DNA of 29,184 nucleotides, taken from contig NXFV01000164.1 of NCBI GenBank assembly GCA_002803225.1, forward strand, positions 1 to 29,184, in the 5' to 3' direction. The translations under genes were made by a program, and so were the position numbers. This stretch comes from Gamarada debralockiae. Taxonomy: Eukaryota > Ascomycota > Leotiomycetes > Helotiales > Hyphodiscaceae. This document shows positions 1-11,247 of this stretch, piece by piece (positions within the stretch are counted from its first letter, which is position 1; the number at the start of each line of letters is the position of its first letter). The notes below the pieces were generated by a model. That model saw only the letters and a list, made by a program, of their open reading frames with translations, was not told the DNA's origin and did no database searches.

Positions 1-509
1 ACTGTGCCTCCGTAAACTGTCCCAAAGAGATGACGGTGTGGCGTCAAGATCGGAGAATTTGGAATCAAGTGACCCGATCTGGTGAGAGTATCTTAAGTTT
101 GGATAAGTCAGTGGCTTACTCGTCCGAGTCCGTCCGAACTGAGGCGACCCCGCAAGGTAAGGCTCGGCCCGTGAACAGCGACTTCGTCGTGTGTCAATCA
201 GGAACAAGAATGCATCATACGCCTGATGGCTTTGTTTTGAAGCCAATCTCTATCCTTCAGCAAAACTCATACACATGCAACGTGCTCGTGGTATCTAACA
301 CAAAAGAGCAACCCCAACCCGCTCCTGTCAAGAACAGCTCTCGAATTACGCCAGCCCGTAGGCATGCATGCTGTTAACCACCCATGCAAATCCGCAACAC
401 CACCTTATGCTCATTCGCTCATGTGTCGCAAGTTTTCTGTATCATTCACTCTGTCAATCGTGCCATCGTCCCTTCGTTCGCTGTCGTCACGCATCTCATC
501 GAACACGCC
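1..509. other. 3' flank of the histidine kinase; no convincing gene
   Basis: This stretch lies downstream of the minus-strand kinase stop and probably includes its 3' UTR. A plus-strand open frame of 115 codons starts at position 30, but it has no recognisable domain or splice context and shows no promoter. Nothing else can be supported here. Confidence 0.5.
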
Positions 510-3500
510 TTACTTCGATGACTCGCTGCCGACACTTCCCCTCGAATCCCTCTCCCGATTCGCCTCCCAATTATCCAACAACTTCCCAACCTCCTTGAAA
601 GCGACCGGCTTCGTGAGAAACAAATCGATACCGCTTGTACAAGCCTCGTTTTGATCACGACTACTCGCCAGGCCGGTAAGCGCAATGACCAACGCTGGGT
701 TCTTCACTGCCGGTTCCTTCCCTTCTTCTGTATTCTCCAGTGCGTTCTTCTTCCTTGATGCTTCGATTGCTCGGATCTGTCTTGTAGCGCCAAAGCCATC
801 GAGGACTGGCATGCTGATATCCATGAAGATGATATCGTAGCCATCTTCTCTCTGCTCGACCTTATTTACTGCATCAAGGCCATTCTCCGCTTCATCGACT
901 ACTTCGTATTTCCGCTTGTGCATGTAGGTTCGAAGCAACGTAAGATTAATCTTGTTATCATCGACCAGTAACAGACGCGGAGATTGCAATTCGGGGAGGG
1001 AGGATTGCGGAGAGAGAGAAGGTGTTGCCTCAGTCGTGCCGGTACTCTTGGTAGATACAGAGGCTATCTCTGTCTGACTAAGTACAGCAGAAGCCCTCGC
1101 CGCAACATCTCCGTCCGTGAGAGGCTTGAGGCTTTCCTTATCTATAGGCATGCTCTCCGTCTTCGGGACTGGTGGTCGATCCTCCACAGGGAATGGAAAC
1201 TCCTGGCGCTTCTCAATGCTTGCGTTCGGTGTCGAAGATCCGATGGCTTTCCGTGCATTCTCGCTATCGGCTGCCATGCGAGAATTATCAAGAACCTCAC
1301 CCCCATGTGGACTCATTGATAGCTCTTCGAAGACAATATTGATGTCGTTGCTTTCAGCAGATGGCGCTTCCAAGAGACCAGGGGTTATAGTTGAAGGCGC
1401 TCCTTGGAGACATTCTGTTAATGCTCTGGCGAGTTTGAGGGGTGCCACTGGTTTCGGAAGGAAGCAAACATTCGTGAAGGATTCGGCTTCGGAAGCGGAG
1501 CGGTCACGAGGGGAAGAATGCGAGCAAAGGACGAGGATGGCTGGAGCTTTCCCGTTAATCGTACTTTGGTGGAGGACCTTCGATATTGTCGCAGGGGTTG
1601 TTTCGTTGAGAACTATGATGGAGGCCCGCTGACCAAAGGGCACGACCCTGAGTCCGTACCAGTTTGTTAGAAAATTTGTGACCGAGGCTTGAAGAAGCTT
1701 GCCGGTTTGCTGAGCAATCGGGTCTACAGTGTCGAGATCGAACCCATGGAGAGAAACCTTTTGGCCCATTACTCGCTCCCGCAGGAGGGAAACTGGCTCA
1801 TCAATGTCTCGTGTCGTTGATGTGGTTGATTTAGGCGTGCTTGATGTGTTCGAGTCGGCGGTCTTTGGCATTTCTCGCAGTAAGGGGAGAGTTACTCGGA
1901 CCTCTGCAGAAGTATTCAGTACAATAATACAGTAAAGGGGTGGGTTCCAACATACGAGTGCCGCGACCTAACTCGCTGTCAATAGTGATGTCGCCCTCGA
2001 GCAGGGCAATAATGCTCCTGACAATGGAAAGCCCAAGACCAGTGCCACTTGAAAGCGAATTCTGCGAAGATTACGAAGTTAGCATTGTTCCCCAAAGAGA
2101 GTGAAAGCCCTGAACAAATCTTTCAATTGTTTCTATCCTTGCTTCTACGGCATCCTTCAAGAGTAGGATAGGTTTCGCAGAGCAGAAATCAGGTGAGTGG
2201 CAAGAGATAGGAAGGGTTCGCTCGCAGAATCACTTACTTCTTGGGCGAAAGGCATGAACAATTTACTTCTCAAGAATTCACTAGAAATGCCTTTGCCTGT
2301 GTCCATAACCGTAACGGTGACCATAGATCTCGGAATTGATTCTCCACTGCTGGGTGTATGCAGATCTTCCATCTCAGTTGCCTCCAACACGATCCGTACG
2401 TATCCATGCGACGTGTACTTCAGGGCATTTCCCAATAAATTCATAATGACTCGTCGGAAAGCGCCAGGCTGTGTCGTGAAATGGTAGTTCTGGATATCGA
2501 CATCGAGAATGACAGTAACATTGGAATGTTGTGGCTTTTCTGGTCCTATCATTGCATTATCTGACATCTTTCCTCGAGCGCCTGCTACCATATCGAAAGT
2601 CTGGGCTGTCCCATTTTGGTAGACATGGCCTGCAAAGACACCTTCAACGACCTCCTCGCAAACGGCAGCGATATCTACGTCGGCGAATAGATTGATCATG
2701 GGGAGGTCTGATTGTCGCAGGGCCATTGTGCCGCCGCTAGGTCGGGGAATGGGTCTTCCGCGCCGATTTTTTCTCCAGTTCTTCTCGAAGTGGTTGATCT
2801 TCGAGAAGTCAAGTATGTGGTTCTGAAAACATGTCAGCAAGCTGTACAAGAGTGCAAATCCCGAGAGACTGGAGGAAATGGGCTGTGAGGAAATATGTGT
2901 GGATCGTTGATCCTTCCTTGAAAAGCGATTTCGTCGTGAGAGTTTAAATCGGGAAATCTAGTAGGATGAATCTGGATAATAGTTGCAGCGTAAAAATAGG
3001 TAAAAGTACGCGGTAAAAAGAAACTTACAATGGTATCAAGCAGTGTCTTACCGCAGCTGTCAATGGTTTGAACCAATGTTTTTTGAAATCCAGAAAGCTC
3101 CTCATCCCCCAAGAACTCGGCGCTGGCAAGTATGCCGTGGAGGGGTGATCGAAGTTCGTGCGAAACAGAGCCGATAAAATCCCCCTTCTTTTGGTCTGCA
3201 ATCTCAGTATCAATCCTCGAGCACTCGGCCATCACCGAATTGCCAAATGCTGTCAAGAATGCCAATTCATTCTGCTTCGACAAAATTCGGGTAGGCTCAG
3301 TCGACCAAACACAGCAGCCGGAGAGCCAGCGAGAGCGACCTGCATCCCAAAGGGGAACGAAGAGGAGTTGACGAAGTCCGGAAAAGTGTCTTGATAGGAA
3401 TCTGGCATCAGACTTGGCTCTCACACTCTTCATCTTGCGTTTGTGCATTTCTTTTTCATGCTGGGCTGAGTTCTGATGTCGAGGATTCAGTAGCTCTTCT

Positions 3501-5451
3501 TCAGATGATGAAGACACAGCGCCATCAGAATCAAATGTCCATAGCTTGCCTCTAGGATATCGTCGAAGAAGGGTATGAAGAGATTTTTCATCGAAAGGGA
3601 CGAATGATTGCGGGCCTGGATAATCGTCACCGTGGATCGAAGAAGCATCCGCTGTCGAGAATCCTAGAATCTCGACTGCCTTTTTGGATTCAGTAGAAGA
3701 TCGTGTAAATAAGCCCTCACCCAAGCCTGGGGAGCCACGTCCTGCGCTTCTTGGGCTTGTTTGCTGGGGGCTCTTCTCTACTCTATCATCGTCGTGTTGT
3801 TCGCCAGAGGACTGCAAGTCGTCGCCACTGGTATGACTGTCTTCATGCGAAATATTTGCACTTGATATTGGCTTTTGCTTTAGTTTTGGATCGCCAAAGC
3901 CTCGCTGCGCATCGTAGAACACTGCGCCACCATCGACTTCAAAGGCTTCTCTGATTAAATTCGCCGCACGTGAGAAAAGGACCTTCATAGAAGAGGCTTC
4001 TGACAAATCTTCACCTGGATTAGGCTCAGGTATATCCTGGTTTGGTGTTGATTGGGCGACGCTAGTTCCAGCAGAGGAGTTCCGTTGAGATTCCGATTCC
4101 AACCGAGGACGTGAAGTTTGACTATCTGACCGGGTATGAGATACAAGTATTGCCTCTTCAGTCTTCGCAAGTGCATTCGAATACTCTTTCTCTTTGCGTT
4201 CAACACTACTGACTGATGCCCGGTTGGATGATATTGATCCTTGTATCGATCCGTGCACCGAGCTTGATTTTGACTTGGTTCTGGTGATTCCACTGTCGGT
4301 CTCAAAGTGGCCAGCAACTTTGTTGCCCTCCGTCTCTGCCTCGACTTTATGCTCAACCTCCACCTCGACCAGTTCCGAACGTCCTTCAACGAAGGATGCC
4401 AGTCCACGGCTCATCTTCATACCCCGACGATGTTCTTCAACCTCTCTGACTATTTCCAAGTGTTTCATTATCGTCCTTGCCATTGTTCCCATGAAATGTA
4501 TCTCTTGTTTGCTTAAATCTGGTTGGACACGACTGTCAGCGATGAACAAACTTCCTATTGGAATGCCACGTTTGGTGATTAATGGGACGCCGGCATAAAA
4601 CTTAAGGAATGGAGAACCAATGACAAACGGAAGCTGGTTGAACCGTTCGTCTTTAGTCAAGTCGCTGGAGAGTTGCAGAGTTAGCAATTGATCCACAAGG
4701 GAAGAGGGAAAGAGAAGACTGGAGGCTTAAAAGATCCAACTCGAAAGACATCCTTTCTGCAGAGCGCTTCGGAGCAGAATCTACGAGTCCATGTAAAACG
4801 AAAATGAGGTCTCTCCGAGGGGGGTTGCATACTTGACTATGAAGCAAGGATAACCATTCTCGGTTGGTGCGACCTCGATAGTGCGTTCGCATAGCCGTCC
4901 AGCCTTCGAGGCACTGCCGCAGCCCATCCAAATATCATCTCCAGGTGCATGTTGGGTGTTGTCTATTAAGTCCACCGTCTTGGTAGATTCCGCAATGAAG
5001 TATTGTGTTGAGGAGTCGATTAGGCTGTCTGGGATTAACATACCGCACTGATTGAAGCATGTTCAATTCCTACCTTATCATGGCTCTTTCCGCACCAGTT
5101 CGCCATGTTACCAATTGACAGAAGGCCGTCAGAGCTGTGTCGGGAGAGGATATCTTAGAGGATGCAATATTCGAAGTCACATTTGGGCCTTTGGCTGGTT
5201 CCACATCTTCTGAAGCATCCACGGATCCGAGGCGACTTGGGAAGTAGGTATCCGCATTTATAGGAGCACTGGGCTGGTAGTATCTGCAGGCAGATGCAGT
5301 GTCAGCAAAGACTCAATCCGGTATCCTTCTCATTTGCGACAATCTACCACCAAAGCGAAGGAGGCACTTACTTGTATAATTCTCGAGCTCTGTGGCTATC
5401 TGAAACTCCCTCCACGTGGGACAATGCGATGGTGGCTTCGACGGGCGCCAT
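510..5451 (-). CDS. Hybrid sensor histidine kinase (GAF-GAF-HisKA-HATPase-pseudoreceiver-REC)
   Basis: Seven exons join in phase: 5451-5372, 5283-5074, 5024-4833, 4664-3029, 2822-2238, 2061-1956 and 1903-510, giving about 1400 aa. The start is ATG at 5451; it places the leader RARELYKYYQPS, seen in related fungal kinases, across intron 1. Residues about 75-250 form a GAF-like sensor (TQYFIAESTKTVDLIDN, then DLTKDERF after intron 3). A second GAF-like region, about 385-640, is split by a low-complexity insert. The H-box SHELRSPLHG has its phospho-acceptor at His663. The ATPase domain shows an N-box (MNLLGNALKYT, Asn834/838), DTGKGIS near Asp880 and SGTGLGL. The true receiver has VDDN at 1251-1252, phospho-acceptor Asp1298 in FMDISMP, and Lys1368 in LTKP. 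By family knowledge it passes phosphate from His to Asp and then to an HPt protein and response regulators. No transmembrane segment is evident, so it is probably cytosolic. Its ligand is unknown and its fungal HHK class is not assigned. The gene looks intact. Confidence 0.93.
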
Positions 5452-6723
5452 CTGCCCTTGTGTCTCTCCTAAACTGTGCCAGCTTTGATGTTATTTTGAA
5501 AGAGATGCAATGCGACACCTGGGGGATAAACAAGATGCGCTCTGTCAGCGCAATTAGTTAAACGCGAGCATAGACCATTAAAGGATCCTCATGAGAGAAT
5601 AATTCACCAGAGGCATCCAACTGAGCACTTACAGCATGCACCTGTACCACAGTTCGATGAGGCTGAAAATGGTACTTGTTTGATCGATTTTGGTATGGTG
5701 ATGGTGGAGTGGTTCAGTTTGGTCGAAAAGTTCTCCAACAACGCCGCTGACGTCAACCCGGCCGCCCCTGGGAGCAGGCTGTCTGTCCTTTAGAGATTTT
5801 CCCCTTCCAATCCACTTTACCATCTGGGCAATGGCGAATGTAATAAAAGAGCCGAATTGGATCTCAAGTCAATTAGGGAAGGTTGACTGATACTGGCTGA
5901 GTTTACTTCTCGGATGAGATCGACTGCGCTTGGTTTTCAAAGCCCGCCCCTGAGATTGTGGCGCATGACAGAAGCCCCGACCTGATGAGCTTGCACGTCA
6001 AGTTTTCCAGGGTGTCAACCTCGTCACTTCTCTGCTGAAGAAGCGCGATTCAGAGTTTCGTTCCGCTTCCGCCTCCTTAATGTAACCGATGAGGCCTTCT
6101 CAACAGACAAGTCTTCTAGCTATGGGAAAGTCTGCTATGCCATTGTGTATTCCAATAGCCTTTACTCAAACGTTGATAGGTGATAGCGCCTGATCCCTTG
6201 TCCGTCAAGGCACAAGAACCCAAGAAGCCACTGAACTGCAACCCCAGTCTTTTAGAGCGATTCAGAGGGAACGGTTTCCCTTGAGTTATTTACTAAGAAC
6301 AGAATGAACGATTCAATTGAATTCTCTGTGAGGCTCGCCTGTGGGGGGAAGGAACCCTATTGGCTCTGTTGACGCCTGGATTCAAAGGCACCAATACATA
6401 GGGCAGCCCAAGACCTGCTGAATCCGTTATTTCCTTAACTCCGGGCTTTCAAGCCATGACGACTGAATAAGCATTCAACACGAGACTATCATCGCGGTCT
6501 CGACGACAGCATCACGAATACCGAGTTCAGCAGAGAGTAAGAGTTTGTTGGAAATAGAGACACTAGGCAACAACGGTACGCTGCGAAAGGTGGGGGCTTC
6601 TCACAAGCCGCGGCGCATTACGTCGGATAGTCGCATCGCACTCGAATCAACAAGGTACGAAAGATACAGAGACCCCTTTTCAGCGGCAGACCAGTACATA
6701 CCCCTACCGCCCGGCGCATTCAT
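5452..6723. promoter_or_regulatory. Shared divergent promoter of the kinase and the Zn2Cys6 regulator
   Basis: This 1.27-kb interval separates two divergently transcribed regulatory genes and contains both 5' UTRs and promoters. Short open frames here have no supported start or domain. A perfect CRE palindrome lies about 300 bp upstream of the kinase ATG. No strong canonical TATA box was identified for either gene. Confidence 0.6.
5748..5755. promoter_or_regulatory. CRE-like palindrome TGACGTCA
   Basis: This is a full 8-bp ATF/CREB-type site. Fungal Atf1/AtfA-type bZIP proteins bind this motif and act downstream of the stress MAP-kinase pathway, which histidine kinases feed. A single 8-mer could occur by chance, but its position in the kinase/regulator promoter is sensible. 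Confidence 0.4.
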
Positions 6724-9195
6724 ATGGTAGAGGTCAAGATGATAGACCCGAAGACAGGACCTCAAGCAGAACAGATTTCAAGGCCTCGGAGTCCATTGAA
6801 GCCCCCGCGTAAGAGGAAGAGAATTGTTATTTCATGTACAGAATGCCATCGGCGCAAGCAAAAGGTACGAGGATAGGGGATTCCCTTCTTTCCAAGTCAC
6901 TGATATTCTCTAGTGTGATCGTGCCTTTCCCTGCTCCAATTGTGTTGCTAGAAATAAGCAATCTGTATGCCATTACGAAAATGAATCTGCCAGGAAACAA
7001 CAATTGTTGGAAGAGAGGGCAAATACATCGTCAGATGATGGAGGGACAGGGCCTTTTGGAGTCATGAAGCTCGAATCGGACTCTGCAGCCCAGGTCAGCG
7101 CATTTGGATACGCAAAGTCCAACGGAAATAACAATACAACCCTCGGGATCTTCAGAAAAATCGAGAACCACGATTCAGACCCCTCTTCCATAGTATCAAA
7201 GTACACGACGAGCGGAGTGGACAATAGTGGGATACGAGAGAAATATAAGAGCTTGGTCCGGCAGCTTCCTTCTAAACCATTTGTTGAAAAGCTGTTGGTA
7301 ACTTTCTTCCGCGAAGTCAATCATCAGTATTATCCATTGGATGAGGGCATCTTCCGAGATCACCTCAAGAACTGGAACAGTCTGCCGTTTTCTACACTAA
7401 ATAAGGGCCCGTTAGAGCTATCGGGGGACCTTCGATTCTTCCCAGCCTTGTAAGCGGCAAATTCTAACCCCGTTTGCTGTTAGAAGCATGTTGATTCCGT
7501 GCTTTAGGCTTTTCCAGTGCTTAGCACTTGCACTTCAGTTCCAACCGCTGGACTACGACTGCAGCCTCGACTCTCTGAAGTATGCAGCAGGAATGTCGTT
7601 TGATGATCTTGCGAGTGACTATAGCGAATCGGGAATGTCAATCATGTCTTTACTTGGAAAAAGGCATACCACTTTAATTACAGTCCAGGCAGGCTTTCTA
7701 CGAACATCTTTTCTCAAAAACTGTGGGATGGTGCCCGAAAGTTGGCATTCGCTCTCCCAAACAATCAGAGACGCCCAGGAAATTGGTCTCCATAAGAACA
7801 CGATAGAGCGCAGGAAGCCAGACGAGAAGCCGGAAGACGTCTTAGAGAACTTGTGGCTCGAGCAACTGAGGAGGAGAGTTTGGTTGATAATCTCCCTGTG
7901 GGATATTCATATGGCGCTTGTCCTTGGCCGGCCAACGACAATAGACAATCGAGATGGGAGGCCTCCTTTTCCTATTGATGCCCCTATTCCAAAAAACCGA
8001 CGGGAAGTAGCCCCAGCGCCGCGGACAGAGTCTGATCCTCCAACGCCACTGTCAGTGCTTCTCTGGACATGCGAACTCTCAGCGCCGTTGGTAAGTTTTT
8101 CTCTGTCCCTCTTTTCGTATTTGAGCAAATCCTAACTTTTCACAGTGGGATATATTCAACCTAGAGAAGGAGGATCCTCATCAAAACAACTTCGCCAAGG
8201 TGGAGAAAATGCATGTCCTGATCAACAAGATCTCACTTCATTGCCCTCCCTACTTCCGATCACAAAATCCAGATACAACATTCGATGATCACCCCGATTG
8301 CTACTGGCTGGCTCGCGCTCGTTCGGGCTTCCAGAATAACGCAGCCTTCACAATAATGGCTCTCCACCGGCCTTACATCTTCACGAACTCTTCCAGCAGA
8401 ACACTGGCCTTGAAAGCTGGCCTCGACATCCTCCGTGCCCAGCGAACCTTTTTCAACCTCCTCACCTCCACGCATTACAAGATGTTCTCCGTGGTACTAA
8501 ACACTTTCGACGCCATTATCCTCGTAGCAGCAATCTACATTCTCCATCCCTTTGAGAACAGAGAAGACCTGGACGATGCACTTCAACATTTCGAATGGGC
8601 AATGGAGCGCTTCCACGTAATGGGAGACCGGAACGCAATGGCCAAAGCCGCTCTGGGCGTCTTGAAAGCAATCCACGTCCGACTAAAGAAAGCTTTAGTC
8701 CCCGCCGGCGCTGGCCCCAAATCTCTGCCTTCTCTCACTGCGCAGTCTACCAGTTCGATCTCCACGAACATGTCGCCTTCAGAAGCTCATTCGACGCCTT
8801 CGAATCAAGCCCCCTTCTCAACCCGCAACCAGTCCATCTCCAGCGGCTCCACGAATACCTCAACGACTCCACAATACACCCAACCTACCATCTCAAACCT
8901 CACCGAACCTATCCCTATGCCCGGATCCTCATCTGCCTGGGAGGCTTTCTCAGACAACGTGACTATACCTCCGAACTTTGACTTCTCATCTATAGCTCCG
9001 CTGCAACCGATGCATGACTTGGTCTATAATGATCTATCTACAATTGGCGGTACACATCTGGTAGATCCCCAGCTGGCCAACATAGGCGCAGGTGGAATTT
9101 TCGATCCGAATGCGGCAAGTGGGGGAACGTGGCAGTTTGAGGGAGATTTTGGCAATGATAGCTTTTGGGGATTCATGAATAATTATAATCCCTGA
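6724..9195 (+). CDS. Zn2Cys6 transcription factor with fungal-specific domain
   Basis: Four exons join in phase: 6724-6864, 6914-7449, 7508-8090 and 8146-9195, giving 769 aa. Introns are 49, 58 and 55 nt. The chosen start is the first in-frame ATG (6724); a second Met follows five codons later. A basic stretch PPRKRKR precedes a perfect binuclear cluster CX2CX6CX5CX2CX8C, with Cys38, 41, 48, 54, 57 and 66; intron 1 falls just before Cys48. Residues roughly 150-480 look like the fungal-specific transcription factor domain, with LRFFPALLFQCLALALQFQP and RRRVWLIISLWDIHMALVLG as landmarks. The C-terminal 190 residues are rich in Ser, Thr, Pro and Asn, as in activation regions. The protein should be nuclear and bind CGG-type half sites. 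Targets cannot be told from the sequence. It is divergent from the kinase gene. Confidence 0.93.
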
Positions 9196-9735
9196 TACGA
9201 GGGATGCGTATACCGGGTTGTAAGGTTTAGGGAAACGATATACCATAATGGTGAGTCGTTAGGGAACTGGCTGAGCAGGTCCGGGGAGGGCTGCATGTTG
9301 ACCTCACGTCAACGATCACATGAATGCGAGTACGATGTATGAAGTACGAATGATGAGCTCTATTGCAAGATGTTGAATCCATATGACAACACGCAATGCG
9401 GCCGACGTGCCTCCGCAAATAATACCGCAGAATAAGCATGCCGCATGCACCAATCACCAGGGGTTTACAAGTCTCATGAGATGGTACTTATTTTACCAAA
9501 ATCCCACCAAAAGTCGACCTTTTCACCGTCATAATACACAACAAATTTATATTATAATAGTACTTGAAATTCAGCAATTAGATTACAAAGAAAGTTGACT
9601 TTATTTCTATACCTATAATATCCAATTAAAATGTGATTTTATAGAGTAAAATACCTGACGGCAAGCCCATATCAGGAAACTGCGACTGCCACATCAGGCA
9701 AGGTGCGTGCACGGGCCGGCCGCTGCTTTCGCGGG
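9196..9735. other. Intergenic, AT-rich toward its right end; no gene seen
   Basis: This covers the 3' flank of the regulator and an AT-rich stretch at about 9530-9660. Short open frames on both strands lack promoters and domains. Confidence 0.5.
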
Positions 9736-9736
9736 G

Positions 9737-9742
9737 TATAAG
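9737..9742 (+). promoter_or_regulatory. TATA-like element followed by a pyrimidine-rich initiator region
   Basis: TATAAG is followed by a CT-rich stretch (about 9750-9797) and then a short ORF at 9836. TATA plus a CT tract is a common fungal core promoter layout. It indicates that a plus-strand transcript may start near 9765. Confidence 0.35.
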
Positions 9743-9835
9743 AACCGCGTCCCCTCCCATCATCGCTCGCTGCTTTCCTCCTTCCTTCCCTTCCAACACG
9801 ACCCAACAGCCCGCTTGGCGACACTTCGTTTTGAA

Positions 9836-9913
9836 ATGCGCTTCGTATTCGGCCCTTCTACCTGGCCCCCTCTTCTCCGCCAGGCTCTCCAGATCGCCCA
9901 CGCCGCAGCTTAA
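9836..9913 (+). CDS. Possible 25-aa micro-ORF of unknown function
   Basis: The ORF runs from ATG to TAA and begins MRFVFGPSTWPPLL. It lies about 94 bp after a TATA/CT-rich core promoter, and the start context GAAATGC is acceptable. I do not recognise the peptide. It could be the first exon of a spliced small protein, an upstream ORF, or chance. It is tail to tail with the minus-strand ORF ending at 9924. The support is promoter context only. Confidence 0.2.
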   Translation: MRFVFGPSTWPPLLRQALQIAHAAA

Positions 9914-9923
9914 GATTTATACG

Positions 9924-10280
9924 TCAAGCAGAATCCCGATCGTCCTTCTGAATTTCGATACTAGAGACCCTCTGCGACGCCAGTCTCTTCAGATCTGCCT
10001 TGCATTGGTCAAAATATGAGCTGAGCCAGCTCCGAGCGCTCTCGATGCTGTCGATCCGCCTCGCCGTCGCAGCACTACTGATCCTTCTGCCGGAAACCCT
10101 TGGAGACTGAGCTGCCGCGGACCTAGGCATTGCGCTCGCGACGTCATGCAGCCAGTCGCAAAAATACCTCACGGCGATGCCCAGGCTTCTGCCTAGCTGC
10201 ACCGTAGACGGATGATGTATCGGCGGTTTCCAGCTGAGTCTCACAATCTCCGTGGCGGGGTTGGTATATGCCAGATGCAT
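9924..10280 (-). CDS. Hypothetical 118-aa protein
   Basis: A single uninterrupted exon starts at ATG 10280. A clear TATATA lies about 105 bp upstream, and there is no ATG in between. Third codon positions are mostly G or C, which fits coding sequence. The protein opens MHLAYTNPATEIVRLSW and has a central segment VRYFCDWLHDVASAM and a basic, Ser/Ala/Arg-rich second half with a predicted helical SIESARSWLSSYFDQCKADL. No known domain, signal peptide or membrane segment is seen. It could be a lineage-specific gene or a fortuitous frame; a homologue or transcript would decide. Confidence 0.35.
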   Translation of the reverse strand: MHLAYTNPATEIVRLSWKPPIHHPSTVQLGRSLGIAVRYFCDWLHDVASAMPRSAAAQSPRVSGRRISSAATARRIDSIESARSWLSSYFDQCKADLKRLASQRVSSIEIQKDDRDSA

Positions 10281-10384
10281 CGATCTGAGCTGATTTTAAG
10301 ATAGTAGGATTATGAAAGCTGAAGCTCGCTGTGACTGTGACCTGCTGGTTCTGCTCGTGGTCAATCGATTGGATCAATGTCAGA

Positions 10385-10390
10385 TATATA
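10385..10390 (-). promoter_or_regulatory. TATA box for the ORF at 9924-10280
   Basis: The minus strand reads CTATATATCTG here, followed by about 100 bp of leader to the ATG at 10280. Distance and motif suit a fungal core promoter. Confidence 0.35.
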
Positions 10391-11247
10391 GCCCGAACCC
10401 TGCCACGCCAACGACGAGAATATCTGGGAATCTGGGACTACGTCAAGTCTGCTGCATCATACTTTTAGGCTGAGTCTCTTGGACGGGCCTATTCGAGTGT
10501 CATGCGAACTCCTTTCTTGCTGCGATAGTCCCCCTCCCCCTCCCTGCTCGGATTTTCGAAGGGATTGGGAGATCACCGCATGTCTTTAGAGTTGATAGTG
10601 AAACTGGGGTTCAGTTGGTCAAGAGGACAGGCGATGCCAATCGGACGGGCAGATCGTGCAATCTCGGATACGTTGCTATCCGCTGCTCCAACAGAGCTGG
10701 ATGGTTCACTTGGCTGTGTGTAGATCGGCTGGATTGCACGCTGCTGCGGATAGCTTCCTTTTCGGGGCAATGCAACACATCACGTTCGAACGGCACTTAT
10801 GGCAAACTGGGGGGATGGCAATCCCTTTACGTCATTTGCTACTAAACGGAGAAGATCGAGTGCGGTGATCCTGGCAGAAACGGCAGCAAACACCAACGTG
10901 ATCGTGAAGTAATACTGTGATCAGTTAACCCTGGCGCGCAGCGAAGTTGAGGAGGCGACAAGGGACGGGCATATTCTGGGACAGGAGGCGGGTCGACGTT
11001 GTGGGGGGTTGTAGTTGTGGTGGAGCTCTTAGCACAAGAGAAACACCATGGAAGCCGAGGCATTGACAAGGGCGAGGGTTTTGGACACGGCAATAGGCAG
11101 GAGTGCGCCGCAGGGCAGCAGAACATATCCCCGTTTTGAGAGCGCAGTGCTGCAAGCCTACATAAAGGCCCTGGTGTACCCCGTCTCCTTCATCTTCTAC
11201 TATCTTCTACAGTCGTTTTCAAGTAGCCAATATTCTACGCTCTCAAA
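10391..11247. other. Intergenic, with the promoter of the SANT-like gene at its right end
   Basis: No convincing gene lies in 10391-11100. Near the right end, TACATAAAG (about 11158-11166) is followed by a CT-rich tract and then ATG at 11248 in the strong context CAAAATGGC, a plausible core promoter. A minus-strand frame starting at 11063 (MPRLPWCFSCAKSS, then proline-rich) was considered but has no promoter or domain. Confidence 0.45.

Noticed and set aside
30..377. 115-codon ORF at the left edge
   Set aside because: It has no domain and no promoter, and the composition is that of a spacer. It may be only the 3' flank of the kinase.
10842..11126. Minus-strand proline-rich ORF (MPRLPWCFSC from an internal Met)
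   Set aside because: Its opening looks protein-like, but there is no promoter, the second half is random-looking, and it overlaps the promoter of the SANT-like gene.
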